Of a stretch of DNA of 64,000 nucleotides, positions 10,566 through 19,790 are shown one piece after another. Both the position numbers and the translations under genes were made by a program. The stretch comes from Lachancea thermotolerans CBS 6340 (lineage: Eukaryota; Ascomycota; Saccharomycetes; Saccharomycetales; Saccharomycetaceae): the NCBI RefSeq assembly GCF_000142805.1, contig NC_013082.1:620001-684000 (forward strand). Reading direction: 5' to 3'. The notes under the pieces are model-generated. The model did not search any database. It was not told the origin of the DNA and was given only the letters and a program-made list of their open reading frames with translations. Position 1 is the stretch's first letter; the number at the start of each line of letters is the position of its first letter.

Positions 10566-11217
10566 ATACACTCTCAGCCTTTTCTATTTGCGGCAATTTG
10601 TATTATTGTAAATTAATGATTATCTCATGTGTACCTTAGGACTCTTGTATTAACCAAAAGCTGCTTTTTATATCAGGTCTTAGCACCAAATGCTCAACCA
10701 CCAGATATGGTGGTATGTTTTTCCTTAGCCCTCATAACTTAATCAATTGCACCACAAGGTAAGGTAGTCCCGTGGGGTTTTTCATGTTTTTGGTAACAGT
10801 GTCTTCTTTACGAAAAACATTATAATTGGCTTGGCTCAAACATTTTATTTGAAGGCATACATGAAAGATTCAACCGAAACCTACGAACTTGCCCTTCTAT
10901 GGTTTGTTGCGGTTCCGTGAAGCCTTTTTGTGGGGCGTTCGCTAGGCAAGGTGAGTCCAGATTTCAAATGAAGAAGCCTAAATTGTTTGAAGATAGCGAT
11001 CACATTATTATAACTAAATAATGCTCGGCCTGAAGGCTCGAAATACACAAAAGCTTCAAAGCCTTTAGGCCTCATTTTGAGCCACTGACCTTTTCGCGAA
11101 CCAAGACAGCAGAGTATAATTCAACGACATCCACGTGATCATCACCTGCTAAAAAAATTCTGTCTTTAAGACATTGACTGGAGGCGCGATGAGCATAGGA
11201 ATCAATATCAAGGCAAA
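10566..11217. other. Intergenic SUM1-RPP1
   Basis: About 650 bp. It holds one CACGTG box at 11132-11137, about 80 bp before the RPP1 ATG. A 64-codon frame on the minus strand (10881-11075) looks like nothing known. No tRNA or other RNA gene was seen. Confidence 0.5.
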
Positions 11218-12099
11218 ATGCTTGTTGACCTAAACGTTCCGTGGCCACAAAAAACGTTTGGGGACACCCCAACTGCGTCTCAAATTCAAAATGTTTCTTC
11301 TACTTTGGAAACTCTGCATACGCTAGGATACACCCACGTCGCCCTAAATTTCACGGTCCATCATACAGACAAGTTCCCCTCATCCCCCAAAGAGTTGAAC
11401 CCCATTAAAATCGACGAGAACTTTGGAGGGTTGATGAAAGCGACAGGCCTCAAGATATATTCACGTATCACTCTTATCGTCGACGATCCTTCGAAAGGAC
11501 AATCTCTATCCAAAATATCTCAGGCGTTCGATATCGTTGCTGCGATGCCGGTAAGTGAAAGAGCCCTCACGCTAGCCACGACGAATCTTGATATTGATAT
11601 TCTGACATTTCAATACAAACAACGGCTGCCGGCGTACCTGAAACACAAAAGCATATGCAGTTGCGTCGCTCGTGGCGTAAAGCTAGAGATAGTGTACGCC
11701 AATGCACTCAGGGATATGCAGTCTCGTCGTCAGTTTATTCAAAACGTCAAAAGCGTTATCAGAAGCTCCAGATCCCGCGGTATCGTAATTAGCAGTGGCG
11801 CAGAAAGACCTTTAGAATGCCGGAACGTGCTCGGAGTCACGAGCTTGATAAAGTTTCTTGGACTTGACAGCGACAAGTGTTCTAAAGCTATGACGGACCT
11901 GCCGGCTCTAGTTTTGTTGAATGGTAGGCTGCGCACCAAGAGCTACAAACAAACGGTTGTTGTGGGAGGGGGAAGCGATACTGACATAGTAAACGAAACT
12001 GAAACAATTGATAAGGAAAAACTAGTCAAGATCGTCAAGCGTCCACACAGCCGAGCTGAGTCTGAATCGGGCAGCGTAGCTAAAAAGGCCAAGGTATAG
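11218..12099 (+). CDS. RPP1: RNase P / RNase MRP protein subunit Rpp1
   Basis: A 293-aa protein, the same length as S. cerevisiae Rpp1 (YHR062C). It is a shared subunit of nuclear RNase P (tRNA 5' maturation) and RNase MRP (rRNA processing). It belongs to the p30 family, which adopts a TIM-barrel fold. Family features include the opening MLVDLNVPWP, the GYTHVALNFT strand, and the late segments GVKLEIVYANALRD and RGIVISSGAERPLECR. The C-terminus is basic (RPHSRAESESGSVAKKAKV), consistent with a nuclear localisation signal. Confidence 0.95.
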   Translation: MLVDLNVPWPQKTFGDTPTASQIQNVSSTLETLHTLGYTHVALNFTVHHTDKFPSSPKELNPIKIDENFGGLMKATGLKIYSRITLIVDDPSKGQSLSKISQAFDIVAAMPVSERALTLATTNLDIDILTFQYKQRLPAYLKHKSICSCVARGVKLEIVYANALRDMQSRRQFIQNVKSVIRSSRSRGIVISSGAERPLECRNVLGVTSLIKFLGLDSDKCSKAMTDLPALVLLNGRLRTKSYKQTVVVGGGSDTDIVNETETIDKEKLVKIVKRPHSRAESESGSVAKKAKV

Positions 12100-12360
12100 C
12101 ATCAACTACGTACATAGTTACTTCTATTGAGAACATTGGATCACCTTGGCGGCTAAAACGAAGAAGGATACAGTTCACTTCCTAGGGAGCATCAAATCCA
12201 ACTACTGGAGAATTACTTACAGGGGAAACAATTGCTTGATACGCCAATTGTTACAAGGCGAGAAGGAGTGCATTCTTGAAAGAAACGCGAAAATTTGGAT
12301 TTGCTTGTAGCGGCTAGAACAGTATTATAACCCGAACTGTTGTAAAGAAGCACCGGCACC

Positions 12361-13017
12361 ATGGCATTTGAAAGAGTCCGGAAGCTCAGAAAGCGTGTAA
12401 GCGAGATTTCTGTTCTAAAGCGTGGCGCCCGCGCGGCCGTGCAGAAAAAGCCTGCGAGGGATGGATACAGCCGCCAGTCTCTGAATTATTCCGTGGCTAA
12501 CCTTATAGAGCAGGCGGGCTCTGACTACGCAAAGGGGGAGACTGACATGGCTATCTACAGGCTGACGCGTGTACTATCAGAAATCGAGAAAGAAGCTGCA
12601 GAAAGCAGTGGGCCCTCTCTCATCCCACTGGGGGTGAGCGAGATACAGGAGCGCCCATTCCGGCACCTTCTTCTTCGGAACGAAGAGGACTTCGTGGGTT
12701 ACTCGGGGCCTTGGTACGAACATCCTTGCAAGCAGCCTTGCGAGGAACCCGTTCCCATGACGGACGCGGATTACTCACAAGGAACTATCGCGTCCTGTGA
12801 TGTTGGCGTGCAAGACGATTTGAACTACACAATTCGCGACGCGGATTCCCAGGTGTTCGAATTCTCAGACATGGTTGAAAGGTCCTTTAATTTGCTCACC
12901 ATCAGTGGAGGAATTCTCGAGGACGAAGCGACGCGTCTAGATGAAGATGCCCCTAATTCCACTAGCGCCGACCCTGAGGCACCTTGGAAAGAGGACGGTT
13001 ACCACCACGGACTCTAG
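12361..13017 (+). CDS. Unrecognised 218-aa protein between RPP1 and GIC
   Basis: I do not recognise this protein, and no S. cerevisiae gene occupies the corresponding gap between YHR062C and YHR061C. The first 40 residues are strongly basic (RKLRKRVSEISVLKRGARAAVQKK). Residues about 40-80 look like a helical hairpin (SLNYSVANLIEQAGSDYAK, GETDMAIYRLTRVLSEIEKEA), faintly resembling an MIT or TPR-like helix pair; that is only inference. The C-terminal half is acidic, with no Cys/His metal pattern, signal peptide or membrane segment. The ATG at 12361 has a CACC context just upstream. A frame this long with a clear basic-to-acidic pattern is probably coding, and it is a candidate lineage-specific gene. 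Confidence 0.65.
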   Translation: MAFERVRKLRKRVSEISVLKRGARAAVQKKPARDGYSRQSLNYSVANLIEQAGSDYAKGETDMAIYRLTRVLSEIEKEAAESSGPSLIPLGVSEIQERPFRHLLLRNEEDFVGYSGPWYEHPCKQPCEEPVPMTDADYSQGTIASCDVGVQDDLNYTIRDADSQVFEFSDMVERSFNLLTISGGILEDEATRLDEDAPNSTSADPEAPWKEDGYHHGL

Positions 13018-13249
13018 GGAATGCATGTCGCGTCAAACTCAAATTAGGCAATTTTTTTTATCATTATCGCAGTTTTCGTGATCTTACTTGAAGTGGAAGC
13101 GATACTACAGTTCGAAACAATGATCTGGCAGCGCTATAAAAGATCGCCCCAAGCTTTTATGTGGTTTGGGTTTGCATAGTGAGGCCCGATATAAGAGAAA
13201 CCAAGAGCAGAGAGCCTGAAACGAAGATAACCTTGAGGAACAACTAACT

Positions 13250-14383
13250 ATGGCTTTACAAGTTAACCTCCCGCAGATGAAGTCGATCTGGATCGACGAG
13301 GATCAAGAGGCGGAGAAACTGTACGGGCTTCAAGCCCAACATCTGATGGATTCCGACGGCGAAGACCACGTTGACGTGGTACTCATCAACAGCAACAAAC
13401 CACTCTTGAACAACAAGGAAAAAATCGAGCTTCCACCGCTACTTCCAGCTGCCTATAAACCTAGCCATAATAAGAAACAACCTCTCAACAAAATGCACGG
13501 TTCAAGCACTTTGAAGTCAAAAAAAAAAACTGGGAAGCTTTTCAGTCTCTTCAAGATGAAAGAGACACGCGGCAGTTCGAGCCATGCAAAAATCTCAGTC
13601 CCATACAATTTCCAACACATATCGCATGCTGACCTGAAAAACGTGTTTGAAGGCGAAGAGTTGGCTTGCGATGTTGAGGCTAGCCCTGCGTTGCTCAACA
13701 AAGCCTTCGTCACAGAGAGTGCGCCAAGCCAGCAGCCTCTCCAAGCCAGGCAAAGGTCTGCTGGCTCAAGCTTATCCGCCTTGCGTCGTTCTAGCTCCAT
13801 AGCCTCTTCTCAGTACTCTAGCAGATCTGCTCGGATAGTGTCTACATCAACAATGGCAACCTCTGTAGGTGGCGACGACTCGTGCAGGTCCCTGAAGAAG
13901 CTTGACCACCTCGAGAAGATGCACTTGAAGCATAGATATAATAAATCAGATGCTAGCAGTGTTTCAGTCGAGTTTTTGAAGAACTATGATTTCCCCACTG
14001 TCCTGGAGGACAGTTTAGTGGAAATCAAAACTCCAGAAATGTGCTCCAAACAGCACGACAAATTTACATGGGAGTCGCCCGCCGACACAGGCGCCTTGCT
14101 AGAAACCATGATACAAGCCAAGTGTCCTATGCCTCCCAGTGCCAGCTCCAGAAGAAAATCCGATTCACAGTTAGTATTTTCGCCCATCTCAGAGCAGCGC
14201 GCATCCTTCTTGGATACACCAAGAACGCGGAAATCAGTTGATGAAGTGCTATTATGCTACCACCAACAGAGCGAGAATAGCTCCGAACTCCAGGAGCCTA
14301 GTGAGTTTTCGTTCAGCCAGCGTTCCAGCGCGGCGAACCGCAACTCTGTCTGGGACAAAGACACGGAAACTTTTGAGGTTTAG
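13250..14383 (+). CDS. GIC1: Cdc42 effector Gic1/Gic2 (CRIB protein)
   Basis: A 377-aa CRIB protein and the single pre-duplication counterpart of Gic1 (314 aa) and Gic2 (383 aa), effectors of Cdc42 in bud-site polarity. The N-terminal signature LPQMKSIWIDEDQEAEKLYG (residues 7-26) is shared with both. The CRIB motif ISVPYNFQHISH spans residues 115-126 with the invariant Ser-Pro, Phe and two His. A basic patch precedes it (KSKKKTGKLFSLFKMK), as expected for membrane lipid binding. The Ser-rich stretch holds the conserved SARIVSTSTMAT. The C-terminal RKSVDEVLLCYHQ also matches the family. GIC1 is given as symbol for convenience; it is equally the GIC2 orthologue. Confidence 0.93.
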   Translation: MALQVNLPQMKSIWIDEDQEAEKLYGLQAQHLMDSDGEDHVDVVLINSNKPLLNNKEKIELPPLLPAAYKPSHNKKQPLNKMHGSSTLKSKKKTGKLFSLFKMKETRGSSSHAKISVPYNFQHISHADLKNVFEGEELACDVEASPALLNKAFVTESAPSQQPLQARQRSAGSSLSALRRSSSIASSQYSSRSARIVSTSTMATSVGGDDSCRSLKKLDHLEKMHLKHRYNKSDASSVSVEFLKNYDFPTVLEDSLVEIKTPEMCSKQHDKFTWESPADTGALLETMIQAKCPMPPSASSRRKSDSQLVFSPISEQRASFLDTPRTRKSVDEVLLCYHQQSENSSELQEPSEFSFSQRSSAANRNSVWDKDTETFEV

Positions 14384-14593
14384 CTCTGGAAGCCCTTTTT
14401 AGCTTCTGTCCACAACTCCAGCATTCATTAGAGAGACGAAACCAAATTATTAGCGGGCTCAGGCCTTGCCAATGCCATCATTCGTTTAGCATAGTTTCTC
14501 CTCTACTTGTCATTCTTGCATTAACTTTAGTCATTCACTTTTGGGCGTTTAGTAATTAAATATACAGTGTTGTATTATCGACGAAATTCATGA

Positions 14594-15130
14594 TCAGTCT
14601 TGTGTATTTGATATCAATTCTTCTATCCTTCTTCGACAGTTCGCTAATTCGATGACCGACTCTATGGAACCCTTAAAGCTACTTTGACACTGCCGTAAAG
14701 ACGATGGTATGGATAGTGCCCCTCCAAACATCAAGAGCGGGTCAGGAAGCCTTTTTTTGAGGCCCGCCTTCTTACGCTCTGATGACTGGCCCTCCTTGCG
14801 CTTCCTCAATACTTCGTCCTTCTCGTCACTTTCACTGCTCGACTCGTCCTCGGACTCAAGTATCTCTAGAACCTGAGATTCTGGCAGACGTGCCAGTTTC
14901 GGCCCTTGAGCTGTTATAAACTGGGTTCCTTTGAATGTCTGATCCCAATAGTCGCTTCCGTAACGCCCTCTTATTGTATCTTTGTTGTGATAATTAGCTC
15001 TGCTCAACTGGTAGAAGCCAGCGCTGAAGCCGGCCTGAAGTTGCTCAAGTAAAAAATCATAGGCTTCAAGTTGTTTAAGTAGCTCGACTGAATTGCTTTC
15101 GCTCAAACCTGGCTTGCTGACATGGCTCAT
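14594..15130 (-). CDS. VMA22: V-ATPase assembly factor Vma22
   Basis: A 178-aa protein matching Vma22 (YHR060W, 181 aa), an ER peripheral protein. With Vma12 and Vma21 it is needed to assemble the V-ATPase Vo sector. The N-terminal helix (SVELLKQLEAYDFLLEQLQAGFSAGFYQLSRANYH) and the following motif around YGSDYWDQTF are typical of the Vma22/CCDC115 family. A Ser/Glu-rich acidic linker in the middle and a C-terminal DPLLMFGGALSIPSSLRQCQSSFK helix follow. It shares a 135-bp divergent promoter with MED21. VMA13, further along, is a subunit of the same enzyme. Confidence 0.92.
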   Translation of the reverse strand: MSHVSKPGLSESNSVELLKQLEAYDFLLEQLQAGFSAGFYQLSRANYHNKDTIRGRYGSDYWDQTFKGTQFITAQGPKLARLPESQVLEILESEDESSSESDEKDEVLRKRKEGQSSERKKAGLKKRLPDPLLMFGGALSIPSSLRQCQSSFKGSIESVIELANCRRRIEELISNTQD

Positions 15131-15265
15131 GTTGCTGATATCGTGTCTCGTACCCTAACTTTAGGTCTCACTCTATTTTTTCAATTCACCAAGCTTTTCA
15201 TATTCAGTTTAATCTCGGAAATCTGAAGGTTTACTTAGCTTTGAGCATTTACTACAAAGATCAGG

Positions 15266-15712
15266 ATGGCGGATAGATTGACTCAACTGCAGATATGCCT
15301 GGACCAGATGATGGAACAGTTCTGCGCTACTCTTAATTATATTGACAAGAATCATGACTTTGAACCTGCGCGCGGTGAAGAAAAGATGACAGACCTTCAA
15401 GCCAACATAGCATCCAAGGAAGAGTTTGAAAATACAATGGACGAGCTCTCAACTGACCTGATACTGAAGACTAGACAAATTACAAAGCTTATAGATTCCT
15501 TGCCCGGTGTTGATGTTTCAGCTGAAGAGCAAATGCATAGGATTGAGAGTCTGCAGAACCAATTGGTCAAGATGGAAGACCGAAAGATTGAGGCCATCAA
15601 AGAAAAGGAGGAACTGCAGCGAAAGGTTGAGGAAATGATCTTTGATTTCACAGTAGGCATCGCCAATGCGCGAAAGCCAGCTCCAAGGAGCGACCATGAA
15701 GAAGGACCCTAA
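15266..15712 (+). CDS. SRB7: Mediator middle-module subunit Med21 (Srb7)
   Basis: A 148-aa protein close to S. cerevisiae Med21/Srb7 (140 aa). It is an essential helical subunit of the Mediator middle module, linking activators to RNA polymerase II. The start [27 protein letters not shown] is the diagnostic N-terminus. A long coiled coil follows (about 48-125) and pairs with Med7 in the known structure. Its stop codon is only 10 bp from the stop of convergent PMT7, so the transcripts must overlap. Confidence 0.96.
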   Translation: MADRLTQLQICLDQMMEQFCATLNYIDKNHDFEPARGEEKMTDLQANIASKEEFENTMDELSTDLILKTRQITKLIDSLPGVDVSAEEQMHRIESLQNQLVKMEDRKIEAIKEKEELQRKVEEMIFDFTVGIANARKPAPRSDHEEGP

Positions 15713-15722
15713 GAACCACGGT

Positions 15723-17696
15723 TCAAGCCCACTGTAATGTCAAAGCTCCGGCAGAGAGCGCGAACAGAACCAGGGCCAGGCGCCCTAATTTACTGTGCCT
15801 CCAGACATAGTTCGCGGTATGCGCTGCGACCAACAGGCTGAGCAGGTAGCTTGGAAGATACTGCGCGAGCGTGAGGTTTTGGTGCTTACTCCACGTGAAA
15901 ATTTGGTAGTGCATGAACCATCCGATGGAAAGTTCCAAGCAACTATCTAAGTAGCAACGCTTTTCGGACTCGAGCTCTGGAGTCGCAGCAGCCCACGGGT
16001 TCCAAGTGATCCACCGTGTAATTTCTGTCATCACATACATCGCCACGCAACCGAGAGGTATAAACCAAATGAAGTTCACAGTAACGGAGTCGAACGAGTT
16101 CCAAATCCAGTTCTCTGCGCTAACTCCCTCAGTGACATCTTTGTTTTTCAAATAGTAGTCGTATTTGTACTGCCTTTTAATGTATTCTCTGCTCAAATTC
16201 CAAAGTCTCTTGAGCTTCGACTGCTTTGGATAGGTTAAGTATGCACCTCTTTCTTTGTAAAGGTTCGATCTGTCGATAAAGAAAAGCGAGCGTTCTTTAG
16301 AGGCAGAATCCACGCACAAGACTTCTTGTTGCCCAAAGCCCCAATCTGGTAGCCTTTGATCATGGCTTAAGAGCTTACAACTTTGACCTTCATTCTCTAA
16401 GCTGAAGTAAATAGTGAAAGGACACAGTAATCCATCGTGAGGGGTCTTTCCACGCTCGAATCTCAACCTCCAAGATTCATCTGAATCCCCTTTGTAGTCG
16501 TTGTCCCCGGTGCACGACACTTCGTGATCATAATCTTGCTCACTAACTGGCGCTTTTGCAGAAGAAGATCTTAACAATTTGCCAGTGGACTTATGTCTAA
16601 GTCTTATGACTGCTCCGTTTTTGACTGGTTCTAGTTGCTTTTCGGCATTCAAGTTCTGATCAGAAGGCTCGATAATCCACTCATTGTCACCGTTGTTAGA
16701 GAAATCGACCAGTGTGACCTGCTGCTCTTGTGATCCAGTTTCATATGTGTGGTTGTGTGAGTGTAAGTACCCACCAAGCGACTGAGCATGGCGGATCAGA
16801 ATACTGCTGCCATAATAAACAACGTCCGGCTGTGGCATTGGCTGTGGCAAGAACCAGCTTTTGAAGTACGGAGAAACTAAGCTTGAGTGGTCTAGGGACG
16901 CACCACGAGAGTTGGAAATCAGCAGAAAGTAAGTTGAAACCAAAAATGCGAAGGGAACAAAAACAACAGCCGCAAATCTCCATGCAGTGTGCCGCAGTAT
17001 CTTGCATGTTGAGATATTCACATCACCTACTATTTCCCAAAGCTGCTTGATAATCAGAATGATGAACCAGCTCCACGTAACTACCCCCACGAACTTTATG
17101 GAGCTGGCAAAAGCCAAAAATGTAGACAACATTGTAAGGCTCCAATACCAGCCCCGACTAAACGCTTGAGAGCGCTTGAATGAATTCCAACTCAGCAAGC
17201 AGCAGGATAGCAGGGCAAGTTGCGGGACATTTAAAGAGAGATGTAGACTCTCTTCTGCAAATAACGGCAAGTGCGATAGCCCGGCAGCCGCGACCATCGC
17301 AACAACACGGACAATATCTGATTTTCTTAGTGCAAGGTAGAAAGCTGACACGGTTAGGGCAGCAATGGCCAGATTTGCCCTTCTGAGGAGCGCAATGGAA
17401 ACTGATCCCGTCGTTGACGCAAACAGCCCAATGATCTCAACCACCAAAGGCGGGAACGACATGAGAAAGAAATTCTTTTCCTTAAAGTGGTTGACGGACT
17501 CCATCAGGTCTTTCTCCATGGGCGTCTGTTGCGCTGAAGAATCGAAGGCCGCAAGCTGCTTGAGCACAAATGAGATCCCCAAAATTACCGCGTAGATAAC
17601 ATCAACTCGCTCAATCTTAGCCCCGTAAGACGGGTCAGGCACGTCGTAGCTAATGTATGGTCTGAATGGACCACGTTTTACCACCCCAGGCCACAT
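15723..17696 (-). CDS. PMT7: Pmt7-type protein O-mannosyltransferase family member
   Basis: Read from the ATG at 17696, since the upstream extension lacks an ATG before an in-frame stop, this is a 657-aa polytopic protein orthologous by reading and position to Pmt7 (YDR307W, 662 aa). The PMT family transfers mannose from dolichyl-phosphate mannose to Ser/Thr in the ER. Several hydrophobic segments lie in the N-terminal half. A luminal region resembling MIR repeats (YGSSILIRHAQSLGGYLHSH, AVIRLRHKSTGKLLRSS) sits near the centre, and more membrane helices end the protein. The first luminal loop departs from the catalytic PMT consensus: the Asp-Glu pair of active members and the DVHPP segment are replaced (MEKDLM and MSFPP). 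This suggests a divergent or inactive enzyme. Confidence 0.88.
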   Translation of the reverse strand: MWPGVVKRGPFRPYISYDVPDPSYGAKIERVDVIYAVILGISFVLKQLAAFDSSAQQTPMEKDLMESVNHFKEKNFFLMSFPPLVVEIIGLFASTTGSVSIALLRRANLAIAALTVSAFYLALRKSDIVRVVAMVAAAGLSHLPLFAEESLHLSLNVPQLALLSCCLLSWNSFKRSQAFSRGWYWSLTMLSTFLAFASSIKFVGVVTWSWFIILIIKQLWEIVGDVNISTCKILRHTAWRFAAVVFVPFAFLVSTYFLLISNSRGASLDHSSLVSPYFKSWFLPQPMPQPDVVYYGSSILIRHAQSLGGYLHSHNHTYETGSQEQQVTLVDFSNNGDNEWIIEPSDQNLNAEKQLEPVKNGAVIRLRHKSTGKLLRSSSAKAPVSEQDYDHEVSCTGDNDYKGDSDESWRLRFERGKTPHDGLLCPFTIYFSLENEGQSCKLLSHDQRLPDWGFGQQEVLCVDSASKERSLFFIDRSNLYKERGAYLTYPKQSKLKRLWNLSREYIKRQYKYDYYLKNKDVTEGVSAENWIWNSFDSVTVNFIWFIPLGCVAMYVMTEITRWITWNPWAAATPELESEKRCYLDSCLELSIGWFMHYQIFTWSKHQNLTLAQYLPSYLLSLLVAAHTANYVWRHSKLGRLALVLFALSAGALTLQWA

Positions 17697-18029
17697 TTCT
17701 GGCTTCTTTAACTTCTGCTGCGATACGCCTTTCTTGTAAATCAAGGCTTTTTTTCAATATAAGGACAAACACTAGTAGGCATCTCGAGTATCCATAAGGA
17801 TATCGAAAGCTCGCTTGCAATCACCACAGAGCACGATTTACGTCGGTAAGCGGCCCTCATTCGGGAGCTTAAGAACCCAACTATATCGTCTTTGAGAGTT
17901 TATCTCAGTATTTATCTTAAATCCTCCAGACACAAAAACGTCAAAACACATGAGAGAATAATTATCCTCCCAACTTGATGCCATATACTTGAGCGGCGAA
18001 GTATCATCAACGTCTGCAACTGAATCACT
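17697..18029. promoter_or_regulatory. Shared divergent promoter PMT7 / 586-aa gene
   Basis: 333 bp between two divergent starts. I saw no specific factor site and no RNA gene. Confidence 0.4.
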
Positions 18030-19790
18030 ATGATGAAGTATGCCAAGGTCCATTTAGAACCACCGCCAGTCAGTGCCGAGGCAGCGGCCGAGCATTCCAG
18101 GGAGTTTAGCGACAGCTATTTGGAGCGGCGTCTGAGGACCCGGCATTCCAGTAAGAAAAGCGATTCCCTATTTACTCGAAGGGCCCTTGACTATGACGGG
18201 ATCAAGGATTCCCTCTTGCTTTACGACGATCAGCATTCTGACCCGAGGGACACTAGAGCGGTCAAAGTTCCGAGGCGACACATGAGCGGAGCCAAGGATT
18301 GTTTTGAATGCGATTCAGAAAACCCCGGTTGTGAAGTTAACTTCAATAGAGGGAAGCAGCCATGGTACTATAATAACAGCGAAGATTCCAGGAGCATTGC
18401 CGCGGATAATCTCGAAAGGCCTAATACTATTAATTCGGTCAGAATCAAACAGGTTATCGAAAACGCCACTCACTCTATCAAGAATACACAGCAGGCGTGT
18501 CTGGGGATTCGCGAACGATTAGGTAAGTATCAGTTCACGGGGCAGACTCCAATGCCGGGCGCTTACACTACAGATCATGAAGAACAAGCGGACACCGAGC
18601 ACAGCCCTAAGACAGGCCTCAGCCGGATGACACCGGAACCAGCGGTACGGCAGGTGTCTGAGCCAATCGAGTACCTACCAAAAGCGATCATAGTGCCGTT
18701 GTTGGCGAAGGCAGCTTTCTTTTTGTTAGCGCAATGTGCGACGTCCGAAGACATTGGTTACTCATTTACCGGAACGTGTCAATTGTTAATCAGCCCGGAA
18801 AGCACAACCCTCACGCTTCCTCAACTAGACGCCCTTGTTCTACAGCTTGCCGGAATCTGGCTAGCTACACATTCAATACCAGCTTTAACCAAAGCGCCGT
18901 GGAGGTTCTACCAAGTAGCGGCTCAATACTGGAATTCTTGCTTGATTGGGCAGGACGTTCCTGACTTGCGCCGTGACGGCGAGTTCCGCGAACTCCTGGA
19001 ACTTTGCGAGAGGCACGAAAGACTTAGCCGCCGCCTACGCCGTACGAGCTTGGTTGTTCTTTTGGTCTCACCAGTCGTCTTAACACTAGGACTACTGTTG
19101 ATCCATAAACTCGCCTTTTTCTGGGTGACCTCGAACTCGACTGAAACTGCACACCGGCCGGTTTACTCTTCATTGATGGCAGTGGCATTTTCTCCGGCTC
19201 AATTTGTAATCCTGATTTGTTGCCTGTGGTCTCAGTTCTTCCAGGACGCCTTCCAACACTTGGAGCTATATGTTTTAGCCAAACATGAGAGCTTCGTACA
19301 GGATACTGAGTTCATTGCCGACCAACTCGATCGAACATGTCCCTCGGACACCGCAGGAATGGACGCTGGCACCAAACAGTCTCCGCTTTGCAACAGTCCC
19401 CCCAGGGCAGCTGTGAAGCTGGAAGCGATCGAGAGGTCAAGCGCTACTCACCCTGAAGGAACGCTCGAGCCGCATGCTCCCCTAGGGCCATACGCTCTCG
19501 CAGCCTACGAGAGCCCTCTCCAGCATAAAGAGATCGCCGAACCCTCATTCTCCGCCATTCGACCTGTTTCACCTGCTGCTGTTGTGGCCCCTCCAGAACC
19601 ATTGGCTGCTACATCTGAACCGAGTAAAGCGCAGCGGGTACTACGTTTGCCCTTCTACGTTCTATCTTTGTACCTCAAGGTGCTACGACTCGTTTTCAAG
19701 ATCGCCATATATGCTATGCTGCTGTCAATATCGCTTATAATTGGACCTCAGAATCGAAGAGAGCTAAGTCGACCTGAGAAGACAGTTTGA
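18030..19790 (+). CDS. Unrecognised 586-aa multi-pass membrane protein
   Basis: I do not recognise this protein. It lies between PMT7 and the YDR306C-type F-box gene, where S. cerevisiae has no gene. Residues 1-210 are polar and likely disordered, with basic clusters (LERRLRTRHSSKKSD, KVPRRH). Hydrophobic segments lie near 218-236, 263-285, 338-366, 379-402 and 540-572. Between the second and third is a charged helix (ELLELCERHERLSRRLRR). A Pro/Ala/Ser-rich loop (about 435-530) precedes the last segment. The pattern suggests an integral membrane protein, perhaps with a nuclear-envelope or ER-type topology; I can name no family. Two Met codons begin the frame (18030 and 18033). Confidence 0.75.
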   Translation: MMKYAKVHLEPPPVSAEAAAEHSREFSDSYLERRLRTRHSSKKSDSLFTRRALDYDGIKDSLLLYDDQHSDPRDTRAVKVPRRHMSGAKDCFECDSENPGCEVNFNRGKQPWYYNNSEDSRSIAADNLERPNTINSVRIKQVIENATHSIKNTQQACLGIRERLGKYQFTGQTPMPGAYTTDHEEQADTEHSPKTGLSRMTPEPAVRQVSEPIEYLPKAIIVPLLAKAAFFLLAQCATSEDIGYSFTGTCQLLISPESTTLTLPQLDALVLQLAGIWLATHSIPALTKAPWRFYQVAAQYWNSCLIGQDVPDLRRDGEFRELLELCERHERLSRRLRRTSLVVLLVSPVVLTLGLLLIHKLAFFWVTSNSTETAHRPVYSSLMAVAFSPAQFVILICCLWSQFFQDAFQHLELYVLAKHESFVQDTEFIADQLDRTCPSDTAGMDAGTKQSPLCNSPPRAAVKLEAIERSSATHPEGTLEPHAPLGPYALAAYESPLQHKEIAEPSFSAIRPVSPAAVVAPPEPLAATSEPSKAQRVLRLPFYVLSLYLKVLRLVFKIAIYAMLLSISLIIGPQNRRELSRPEKTV

